Shown: one piece after another, positions 36,533-43,774 of the stretch
Position numbering within the stretch: position 1 is the stretch's first letter
Layout of the letters: each line of letters opens with the position of its first letter
From: Aliiruegeria haliotis
GTDB taxonomy: Bacteria > Pseudomonadota > Alphaproteobacteria > Rhodobacterales > Rhodobacteraceae
DNA length: 64,000 nucleotides
Reading direction: 5' to 3'
NCBI RefSeq assembly: GCF_003003255.1
Contig: NZ_PVTD01000012.1
Span: forward strand, 62,001-126,000
Position numbers and translations under genes: made by a program
Notes under the pieces: model-generated
The model's database searches: none
The model's input: only the letters and a program-made list of their open reading frames with translations
Told to the model about the DNA's origin: nothing

Positions 36533-36871
36533 ATGTCGGTGGAAGGTGTTTGGACACTCGAAGTCTACGGCCCGTTTGGTTGGGACAATCGTGGTGTATT
36601 TGTCCTTGATCGCGGGCGCATTCTGGGCGGCGACAACCGGCAATATACAGTTGGCGACTATCAACTCGCGAACGCCGACTTCTCCGCCAACCTGAACGTG
36701 CACTACTATGGTCCGCCAAGGACCGACTTCGGCGAAGCACGGGAGCAGTTCGACACCGTGATAGCCGGAAAGCTGTCTGAAGGCGTCATCGAGGGGTCAA
36801 TCGGCCGGCGCGACCGACCGCAGTTCGACCTTCAGATCCGCCTCACCAAAAGAATGGAGCTTCCGGACTAG
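36533..36871 (+). CDS. Small GrlR-like protein
   Basis: Encodes 112 residues. The pattern MSVEGVWTLEVYGPFGW, then GVFVLDRGRILGGDN, then YTVGDYQL and a C-terminal GVIEGSIG strand resembles GrlR-type small beta-barrel proteins. In enteropathogenic E. coli GrlR blocks the GrlA activator of type III secretion; many stand-alone homologues occur in rhizobia and other alphaproteobacteria, with unknown roles. ATG 36533 has GGAG 8 nt upstream. The open frame that extends upstream to 36152 overlaps ppk2 antisense and is not used. No type III secretion genes lie nearby. Family call is tentative. Confidence 0.6.
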   Translation: MSVEGVWTLEVYGPFGWDNRGVFVLDRGRILGGDNRQYTVGDYQLANADFSANLNVHYYGPPRTDFGEAREQFDTVIAGKLSEGVIEGSIGRRDRPQFDLQIRLTKRMELPD

Positions 36872-36929
36872 GTTCGCACCACGGCATTCCATTCTGAATA
36901 TCCCCGGTTCAGAGCCGGGCGGCGGTCTC

Positions 36930-37952
36930 CTACAGGTTTTCTTTCAGCAAGATATTGATCCTCGTGCTTTCCGCGGACGGAACCACGTTCCGGTTGTCGG
37001 ATCGTGCGCGGAGGATCTCGACAGCGCTGTTCACAAGGTGCCGCGGATTCTGAGCGATGACCGCGTCGACAAGTCCATCCCGGAGCGCAATCTCCGTGAA
37101 GGGCGTGCGTTCATGGGCGATCACAACCAAGTCGGCCGCATTTCCCAGACGCCGGACAGCCTCAAGCGGAACGCGTGCTTCGGAGTTCAGGATGTAGGCT
37201 CCGACAATGTTGTCCTGATTTTGCAAGGACCGTTCGATGATGGCATTGGTCCGATCCTGCTGCCCGCGTGTCTCAAGTGTCGGAAGCGCGAGCAGCTCTG
37301 GGTAGTCGCTCGTAATCACGGCGTCGAACCCGTTTCGCCGTTCCAGACTGTCCCTCGCGTGCATGGTTTCGGCAACGACCATGATCTTTCCTGGCTGACC
37401 GCCGAGAAACCGGCCCATCAACCGCCCCGCTGTGGCGCCAGCCGCGAAGTTGTCAATACCGACAAAGGCGTCACCCGCTTCCGTCGGGTGCCCCGAGACG
37501 ATGGAAACCGTACCGATTCCCCGTTCGGCGACCCGTATCATTGCATCGCGCACCTGCGGGGACTCAGGGGCCATGATCGCGAGCCCTTCCGTCTCCTTTT
37601 GGGAGACCGCTCCGAGGATGTCGGCGGTTGCCTGTGGGTCGTCCGCCGGGATTCGCAGGATGCGGGCCGAGACCATGTCGGCGGTCATCGCGTCGTCGAT
37701 CTCCCGAATCACGTCTTCCAGTTGGGCCAGGAACTGGTCGCCGGTCTCCGGAAGAAGGAACAGAAAGCGATAGCTTTTGCTGCGCGCCAGATTTGCGGCA
37801 GAGACGTTCCGGACAAAGCCAATCTTTTCAATGGCCTTTTGCACCTTTTCGACTGTTCGCTTCTGCACGCCGGGCCGCTTGTTCAGGACCCTGTCAACGG
37901 TTGCCAGGCTGACGCCGGCCTCCCTTGCAATGTCCTTTGTCGTTGGCCGCAT
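36930..37952 (-). CDS. LacI-family transcriptional regulator of the divergent polyol/DHA operon
   Basis: Encodes 340 residues. The N-terminal helix-turn-helix TTKDIAREAGVSLATVDRVL starts almost at residue 3 and is followed by a periplasmic-binding-protein fold (about 60-335). ATG 37952 puts the helix-turn-helix at the usual place; ATG 37994 is the alternative and lacks a ribosome-binding site too. It is divergent from the ABC importer operon, and the two operators in the divergent region (38030-38075) are the likely target. Its ligand is probably the imported sugar or polyol, or its phosphate; none can be named from sequence. Confidence 0.9.
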   Translation of the reverse strand: MRPTTKDIAREAGVSLATVDRVLNKRPGVQKRTVEKVQKAIEKIGFVRNVSAANLARSKSYRFLFLLPETGDQFLAQLEDVIREIDDAMTADMVSARILRIPADDPQATADILGAVSQKETEGLAIMAPESPQVRDAMIRVAERGIGTVSIVSGHPTEAGDAFVGIDNFAAGATAGRLMGRFLGGQPGKIMVVAETMHARDSLERRNGFDAVITSDYPELLALPTLETRGQQDRTNAIIERSLQNQDNIVGAYILNSEARVPLEAVRRLGNAADLVVIAHERTPFTEIALRDGLVDAVIAQNPRHLVNSAVEILRARSDNRNVVPSAESTRINILLKENL

Positions 37953-38029
37953 GCGCGTGATCCGATCCCGTCCTGAGGTCCCTGTCCTTGCCATTCTTAT
38001 CAAGGAGTTTCAATTCGATGCAACATTTC

Positions 38030-38045
38030 TGAGGCACGTACCTCA
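38030..38045. promoter_or_regulatory. Operator 1 of the LacI-family regulator
   Basis: TGAGGCACGTACCTCA differs from a perfect palindrome at one position and sits within a longer inverted repeat TTTCTGAGG-N6-CCTCAGAAA (38026-38049). It lies between the divergent regulator and importer genes. Confidence 0.7.
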
Positions 38046-38059
38046 GAAAGTTCTTGAAA

Positions 38060-38075
38060 TGATGTACGTACCTCA
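38060..38075. promoter_or_regulatory. Operator 2 of the LacI-family regulator
   Basis: TGATGTACGTACCTCA differs from the palindrome TGAGGTACGTACCTCA at one base. It shares ten identical bases (ACGTACCTCA) with operator 1 and its centre is exactly 30 bp away, close to three helical turns. Confidence 0.7.
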
Positions 38076-38137
38076 AATACCGTCGTGGCATGAAAATTGC
38101 GCCCGGAGGACTTGGCGCGAACAAATGGGAGGAAGTC

Positions 38138-39454
38138 ATGAAAGCGAGACATCTCGTTTCTTCTGCAGTCGCAGCCATAGTCGCTGGAAGCGGGTCCGTT
38201 ATGGCCGAGGATCTGACCCTTTGCTGGGCGTCCTGGGACCCGGCAAATGCCCTGATCGAGCTGAGCAAGGACTTCGAGGAACAATCCGGACATTCAATGA
38301 GCTTCGAGTTCGTGCCCTGGCCGAACTTCGCCGACCGGATGCTCAACGAACTGAATTCCGGCGGCAAGCTTTGCGACCTTATGATCGGCGACAGCCAGTG
38401 GATCGGCGGCGGCGCGGAGAATGGGCACTACATCAAGCTGAACGATTTCTTCGAGGCCGAGGGAATCACCATGGACGACTTCATTCCGGCAACGGTCACC
38501 GGCTATTCGGAATGGCCCAAGGGGACGCCGAACTACTGGGCGCTTCCTGCCTTTGGCGATGTCGTCGGCTGGACGTATCGCAAGGACTGGTTCGCCAAGC
38601 CAGAGCTCCAGGCCGCATTCAAGGAAGCTTACGGGCGGGACCTCGCCGTGCCGACAACGCTCGCCGAACTCAAGGATATCGCCGAGTTCTTCCAGGGCCG
38701 CGAGGTTGACGGGACCAAGGTCTACGGCGCGGCGATCTACACCGAGCGGGGCTCGGAAGGCATCACGATGGGCGTGACCAACGCGCTTTACAACTACGGT
38801 TTCGAATATACCAACCCCGACAAACCCTACGATCTCGAAGGGTACGTGAATTCCGATGCCGCGGTGGAAGGGCTCGAATTCTACAAGGCTCTTTATGATT
38901 GCTGCACGCCACCGGGAAGCTCCAACTGGTACATGAGCGAAAACATCGATGCCTACAAATCCGGGCAGGTGGCCATGCAGATGAACTTCGCCTTCATCTG
39001 GCCGGGCGTGAACGCCGATGCCAATGTGGGCGGAGACAAGTCGGGCTACTTCGCGAACCCGAAGGGCCCCGGCGGGCAGTTCGCCCAGCTTGGCGGGCAG
39101 GGGATCTCCGTGGTGGCCTATTCCGACAAACAGGACGCGGCGCTTGAATACATCAAGTGGTTCGCCCAGCCCGAAATCCAGTCCACGTGGTGGGAACTCG
39201 GCGGCTACTCGGCTCTCAAGGCCGTGGTCGAGGATCCGGGCTTTGCCACCAGCCAGCCCTACGCACAGACTTTCCTCGACTCGATGGCGATCGTGAAGGA
39301 CTTCTGGGCCGAGCCGGTCTATGCCGAGCTTCTTCTGGCGATGCAGGACCGGGTCCATGACTACGTGATTGCCGGGAACGGCACCGCGAAAGAAGCGCTT
39401 GACGGTCTTGTCGAGGACTGGACAGAGGTCTTCGAAGACGAAGGCAAGATGTAA
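38138..39454 (+). CDS. ABC importer substrate-binding protein (sugar or polyol)
   Basis: Encodes 438 residues. A Sec signal peptide ends near Ala23 (SVMA followed by EDL). The mature protein is a type 1 extracellular solute-binding protein of the carbohydrate family, with the FVPWPNFADRMLNELNSGG segment typical for sugar-binding members. The ligand cannot be named. ATG 38138 was chosen: GGGAGGA lies 6 nt upstream, and the frame open to 38090 holds no signal peptide. It is the first gene of the operon (binding protein, two permeases, small membrane protein, two ATPases, kinase) and follows the operators. Confidence 0.9.
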   Translation: MKARHLVSSAVAAIVAGSGSVMAEDLTLCWASWDPANALIELSKDFEEQSGHSMSFEFVPWPNFADRMLNELNSGGKLCDLMIGDSQWIGGGAENGHYIKLNDFFEAEGITMDDFIPATVTGYSEWPKGTPNYWALPAFGDVVGWTYRKDWFAKPELQAAFKEAYGRDLAVPTTLAELKDIAEFFQGREVDGTKVYGAAIYTERGSEGITMGVTNALYNYGFEYTNPDKPYDLEGYVNSDAAVEGLEFYKALYDCCTPPGSSNWYMSENIDAYKSGQVAMQMNFAFIWPGVNADANVGGDKSGYFANPKGPGGQFAQLGGQGISVVAYSDKQDAALEYIKWFAQPEIQSTWWELGGYSALKAVVEDPGFATSQPYAQTFLDSMAIVKDFWAEPVYAELLLAMQDRVHDYVIAGNGTAKEALDGLVEDWTEVFEDEGKM

Positions 39455-39609
39455 GCGCACCACCGGCGTCCGTTGTCTCCCTCGACGGCGCCATCCCTCC
39501 GGTCGGTGATCCTTGCCCCGACCGGAGCCCCACTTCCCGAACCGAAGCCAAACCATCAATCGGGCGCCTGCCCGACACGATCGGCTCTTGCCTGTCGAAA
39601 GGTACGAAC

Positions 39610-40554
39610 ATGGTGACCTCAACGCTCGAACGTGCAGCCGAAGCGACCCCACCGGGCGCGGCGCGGCGCATCAAGGGCCTCTCGGACCGGGCCATCGCCT
39701 GGATCTTTGTCGCTCCGTCGATCTTCCTGCTGCTGGCGGTGAACATCTTCCCGCTGATCTGGACGATCAATCTCAGCTTCACGAACTTCAAGGCCAACCG
39801 GAACCGGGAGGTCGAGTATATCGGCCTGCGCAACTACGAGCGCATCCTGACCGACGCCGACACATGGGCCACGATGCAGGCCACGGCGCATTTCCTGTTC
39901 TGGACCATCGCGGTTCAGGTGCTGATCGGCTTCACGCTGGCCTATCTGATCAACAAGAAGTTCAAGGGCAACGACATGTGGACCACCATCATCGTGCTTC
40001 CGATGATGCTGTCCCCGGCGGTTGTCGGCAACTTCTGGACCTTCCTCTATCAGCCGCAAATCGGGCTCTTCAACTACGTGGTCGCCTTCTTCACCGGCGC
40101 CGACGCGTCGAGTTTCTCGATGATCGGTGAAGTGGCGCTGGCGCCTTGGGCGATCGTGATCGTCGACACCTGGATGTGGACGCCCTTTGTCATGCTGATC
40201 TGTCTGGCCGGGCTGCGCTCGATCCCTGAAAGCATCTACGAGGCGGCCGAATGTGACCGGGCCAGCAAGTGGCGGCAGTTCTGGACGATCACCATCCCCA
40301 TGGTGCTGCCCTTCTTGATGCTGGCCGTTCTGTTCCGCGGCATCGAGAACTTCAAAATGTTCGACCTGGTGGTGCAACTCACCGGCGGCGGGCCGGGCAA
40401 CACGACCACCCTGACCTCGATCGACCTCAAGCGTGAAGCCTTCGAGAAGTGGCGGACCGGCTATGCCTCCGCCTATGCCGTGATCCTCTTCGTCACCGTC
40501 TTCGGCTTGGCCTCGATCTACGTGAAGGCCCTCAACAAGGTGAAAGAAAGATGA
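39610..40554 (+). CDS. ABC importer permease 1 (MalF type)
   Basis: Encodes 314 residues with six membrane segments. The EAA loop that docks with the ATPase is visible as YEAAECDRASKWRQFWTI around residues 215-232. A basic N-terminal tail precedes the first helix. It starts 155 bp after the binding-protein gene, and that gap may hold a hairpin that lowers expression downstream. It overlaps permease 2 by 4 bp (ATGA). Confidence 0.9.
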   Translation: MVTSTLERAAEATPPGAARRIKGLSDRAIAWIFVAPSIFLLLAVNIFPLIWTINLSFTNFKANRNREVEYIGLRNYERILTDADTWATMQATAHFLFWTIAVQVLIGFTLAYLINKKFKGNDMWTTIIVLPMMLSPAVVGNFWTFLYQPQIGLFNYVVAFFTGADASSFSMIGEVALAPWAIVIVDTWMWTPFVMLICLAGLRSIPESIYEAAECDRASKWRQFWTITIPMVLPFLMLAVLFRGIENFKMFDLVVQLTGGGPGNTTTLTSIDLKREAFEKWRTGYASAYAVILFVTVFGLASIYVKALNKVKER

Positions 40555-41489
40555 CCTATTCCGTCACCGAACCATCCGACCGCCAGAAGTGGATCGCCGG
40601 GTTCCTTGTCATCGGCTACGCCCTGATCACCCTGATGCCGCTCTTGTGGATCATCGCCACCGGCTTCAAATCCCCGGCGGATGCCATCGCCTATCCCCCC
40701 AAGGTGCTCTTCGAGCCGACGCTGGAGGGCTATGTGAACCTTTTCACGACGCGGACCCGCGTCACCGAGGAAACGCTGGCCTCCCTAGGCGAGCCGACCA
40801 CCTGGTATGACCGCATCGTGCGCCAATATGACATGATCATTGCCGGGCCGTCCCGCTATGGCGAGCGGTTCCTGAACTCGGTGATCATCGGCTTCGGTTC
40901 GACCTTCCTGTCGGTCTTCCTCGGCACGATCGCGGCCTATGCCTTCTCTCGCTTCCGGGTGCCGCTGAAGGACGACCTGCTGTTCTTCATCCTGTCCACC
41001 CGGATGATGCCGCCGATTGCTGTTGCGATCCCGATCTTCCTGATGTTCCGCCAGCTGGGGCTGAACGACACCCATGCCGGGATGATCCTGCTCTACACGG
41101 CGGTCAACCTGTCGCTCTCGGTCTGGTTGATCCACGGATTCATCGAAGAGATTCCGATCGAATACGAGGAAGCTGCGCTGATCGACGGCTACACGCGGTT
41201 CCAGGCTTTCTACAAGGTTGTGCTGCCGCAAGCCGCCACCGGCATCGCCTCCACCGCGATCTTCTGCCTGATCTTTGCCTGGAACGAATACGCCTTTGCC
41301 GTGTTGCTGACCTCCGGCACTGCGCAGACCGCACCGCCCTTCATCCCGACGATCATCGGTGTCGGCGGGCAGGACTGGCCGGCCGTAGCCGCGGGCGCAA
41401 CGATCTTCCTAGTGCCGGTCATGGTCTTCACCATCCTTCTACGCAAGCACCTGCTGCGTGGGATCACCTTCGGAGCGGTACGCAAATGA
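40551..41489 (+). CDS. ABC importer permease 2 (MalG type)
   Basis: Encodes 312 residues with six membrane helices and the EAA loop YEEAALIDGYTRFQAFYKVV near residues 200-220. ATG 40551 overlaps the permease 1 stop by 4 bp. The long periplasmic loop between helices 1 and 2 (about residues 55-115) is larger than in typical MalG and contains YDRIVRQYDMIIAGPSRYGERF. Its end overlaps the 62-residue membrane gene by 4 bp, so all three are translationally linked. Confidence 0.9.
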   Translation: MTYSVTEPSDRQKWIAGFLVIGYALITLMPLLWIIATGFKSPADAIAYPPKVLFEPTLEGYVNLFTTRTRVTEETLASLGEPTTWYDRIVRQYDMIIAGPSRYGERFLNSVIIGFGSTFLSVFLGTIAAYAFSRFRVPLKDDLLFFILSTRMMPPIAVAIPIFLMFRQLGLNDTHAGMILLYTAVNLSLSVWLIHGFIEEIPIEYEEAALIDGYTRFQAFYKVVLPQAATGIASTAIFCLIFAWNEYAFAVLLTSGTAQTAPPFIPTIIGVGGQDWPAVAAGATIFLVPVMVFTILLRKHLLRGITFGAVRK

Positions 41490-41674
41490 CCAACTTTATC
41501 AATGGCCTGCTGCGACTTCGTCGTGGCCCGTGGGAGATGGTGGCCTCGATCCTCATCGCGTTGGGTGTATTCATGCTGATGCAGCCCTTCGCGCTGAGCC
41601 TCTTCACCTACTCCTTCCTCGTAACCCTGGTCGGCACGGTGATGTTCATCGTCGTCAGCCACTTCCCGGAGTAA
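41486..41674 (+). CDS. 62-residue membrane protein of the ABC importer operon
   Basis: Encodes 62 residues with two hydrophobic stretches (about 18-36 and 40-58), so probably a two-helix membrane hairpin with a basic N-terminus (RLRRGPW). It overlaps permease 2 by 4 bp and ends 3 bp before the first ATPase gene. Tight packing within the operon argues that it is real. I know of similarly placed small membrane proteins in the glycerol importer operon GlpSTPQUV of Rhizobium; whether this is related is not shown. No function is known. Confidence 0.8.
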   Translation: MTNFINGLLRLRRGPWEMVASILIALGVFMLMQPFALSLFTYSFLVTLVGTVMFIVVSHFPE

Positions 41675-41677
41675 CAG

Positions 41678-42775
41678 ATGGCGCAGATCATCGTTCAGAA
41701 CGTCCGCAAGGAGTTTGGCGCCTTCACGGCTGTCCAGTCCTCCTCTTTCACCATCGAGGATGGCGAGTTCTTCATGCTGCTCGGGCCCTCGGGTTGCGGC
41801 AAGACAACCACCCTGCGGATGATCGCCGGGCTGGAACTGCCGACCAGCGGCGAGATCATAATCGACGGAGAGGAAGTGTCGCAAAAGCCCGCCTCCAAAC
41901 GGGACATCGCCTTTGTCTTCCAGATGTTCGCGCTCTATCCGCACATGAACGTGCGCAAGAACATCTCCTATCCGCTGATCAGTCAGGGAATGCCCAAGGC
42001 CGAGGTGAAGAAGAAGGTCGAGGAGGTAGCGCAGATCCTCGGGATCGAGAAGATCCTGAACCGCCCCGTCGGCGGCCTCTCGGGCGGGGATCGGCAGCGC
42101 GTTGCCCTCGGCCGGGCCATCGTGCGCGATCCGAAATGCTTCCTGATGGACGAGCCGCTTGGCGCGCTCGACGCGGAGTTCCGCGAACACATGTCTGAAG
42201 AACTGCGCGCCCTGCACGACCGCATGCGGGCCACGACCATCTACGTCACCCATGACCAGCTCGAAGCGATGCAGATGGGCGACAAGATTGTGGTGATGAA
42301 CCACGGCGTGGTCGAGCAATTCGGCGTGCCGCAGGACATCTACGACTGGCCCGCCACCATGTTCGTGGCCGACTTCATCGGTTCGCCGTCGATGAACTTC
42401 CTTCGCTTCCACGGCATGGTTGGCGGTGGTCAGGACGCGGTTGAGCTGAATGGTTCGCGGATTGCGGTTCCTGTGTCCCGCGACGGGGCCAAGGGCGATT
42501 TGGCCCTTGGCATTCGCCCCGAACACATCCGGCTGTCCGACGCCTCGGGATATCGCGGCGAGGTTCTGGCCACCGAATATCTCGGCACCAATCAGGTGAT
42601 CACGATCAACACCGCCAACGGAGACATCAAGGCGCGCGTGCCGTCGACCCAGTCTGTTCAGGTGGGCGAAAAGGTCGGGTTGGAGTTCGACCCCCGGGCG
42701 GTGACGCTCTTCGACACCGAGTCCGGCCGCGCCCTCTTGTCCGAAGCCAATGAAAGGGTCCTGTCCCATGGCTGA
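41678..42775 (+). CDS. ABC importer ATPase 1 (MalK/UgpC type)
   Basis: Encodes 365 residues. Walker A is GPSGCGKTT, the signature motif is SGGDRQR (an SGGxxQR variant), and Walker B is CFLMDEPLGALD. The C-terminal third is the TOBE/OB domain that MalK-type proteins use for regulation. A second, different ATPase gene follows. Carbohydrate ABC importers usually encode one ATPase that forms a homodimer, so a heterodimer is likely here. The end overlaps ATPase 2 by 8 bp. Confidence 0.92.
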   Translation: MAQIIVQNVRKEFGAFTAVQSSSFTIEDGEFFMLLGPSGCGKTTTLRMIAGLELPTSGEIIIDGEEVSQKPASKRDIAFVFQMFALYPHMNVRKNISYPLISQGMPKAEVKKKVEEVAQILGIEKILNRPVGGLSGGDRQRVALGRAIVRDPKCFLMDEPLGALDAEFREHMSEELRALHDRMRATTIYVTHDQLEAMQMGDKIVVMNHGVVEQFGVPQDIYDWPATMFVADFIGSPSMNFLRFHGMVGGGQDAVELNGSRIAVPVSRDGAKGDLALGIRPEHIRLSDASGYRGEVLATEYLGTNQVITINTANGDIKARVPSTQSVQVGEKVGLEFDPRAVTLFDTESGRALLSEANERVLSHG

Positions 42776-43763
42776 AGTCACCCTGAAAAACATCACCAGG
42801 AGTTTCGGGCCCGACGTCGCACTTGACGACGTGTCGATGACCGTGCCGGATGGCTCTTTCGTGGTCCTGCTCGGGCCGACAGGCGCGGGGAAGACCACGA
42901 CCCTGCGCATGGTCTCCGGCCTCGATGTGCCCGACAGCGGAGAAATCTACATCGGCGACACGCCGATGAACGGTCTCACACCGGCGCAGCGCAATGTGGC
43001 CATGGTGTTCCAGCAATACTCGCTCTACCCGCATATGACGGTGCGCGAGAACCTCGAATTCCCCCTGAAATCGCCGCTACTGAACACGCCGCCGGACCAG
43101 ATTCAGCGCAAAGTCGGTGAAGTGGCCGAAGTCCTGCAAATCTCTCACAAGCTCGACAACAAGGCGACGGCGTTGTCGGGCGGCGAGATGCAGCGGGTGT
43201 CGATCGGGCGGGCATTGGTACGTAATCCGGCCGTTTACCTGATGGATGAGCCGCTGTCGTCTCTGGACGCGAAACTGCGCTCGGACCTGCGGATAGAGTT
43301 GAAAGGCATTCAGGCCGATTCCGGCGCCACGCTGCTCTATGTGACCCATGATCAGATCGAAGCGATGACGATGGCGACCCATGTGGGCGTGCTCGATCAC
43401 GGGCGGCTGGTCCAGTTTGGCACACCGCGGGAGATCTACGAGGATCCGGTCAGCGTCTATGCAGCATCCCGGCTGGGACAGCCGCGGATCAACATCGTTC
43501 CGGCCGATCTGTTCGGAACCGCGCCGTCCGGTGCCGCGAGCATGGGGCTGCGGCCGGAACAGATCCGTCAGGGCGCTGGGCAGGAGAGTCTTGTGACCCG
43601 GGTCGAGCACCTTGGCGATCAGACCCGCCTGCACCTGTTTTTCCGTGAGCATGACCTGATCACGGTGACAGATCCCCACACCGCTCTGAAATCCGGCGAC
43701 ATCGTCCAGATCGAGCCACATCAACCATTCTATTTCAACGCCGACGGCGCGCGTATAGCATGA
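42768..43763 (+). CDS. ABC importer ATPase 2 (MalK/UgpC type)
   Basis: Encodes 331 residues. Walker A is GPTGAGKTT, the signature is LSGGEMQRVSIGRA and Walker B is VYLMDEPLSSLD. A shorter OB-type C-terminal domain follows. ATG 42768 was chosen because it begins right at the conserved MAEVTLKN start and overlaps ATPase 1 by 8 bp. It is about 35 residues shorter than ATPase 1 and clearly a distinct paralogue. Confidence 0.92.
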   Translation: MAEVTLKNITRSFGPDVALDDVSMTVPDGSFVVLLGPTGAGKTTTLRMVSGLDVPDSGEIYIGDTPMNGLTPAQRNVAMVFQQYSLYPHMTVRENLEFPLKSPLLNTPPDQIQRKVGEVAEVLQISHKLDNKATALSGGEMQRVSIGRALVRNPAVYLMDEPLSSLDAKLRSDLRIELKGIQADSGATLLYVTHDQIEAMTMATHVGVLDHGRLVQFGTPREIYEDPVSVYAASRLGQPRINIVPADLFGTAPSGAASMGLRPEQIRQGAGQESLVTRVEHLGDQTRLHLFFREHDLITVTDPHTALKSGDIVQIEPHQPFYFNADGARIA

Positions 43764-43774
43764 AGGAAAACAAC

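Noticed and set aside
41210-42910. 566-codon open frame on the minus strand across the ABC importer genes
   Set aside because: It is antisense to well-supported permease and ATPase genes with intact motifs. It has no recognised family and arises from GC-rich codon bias.
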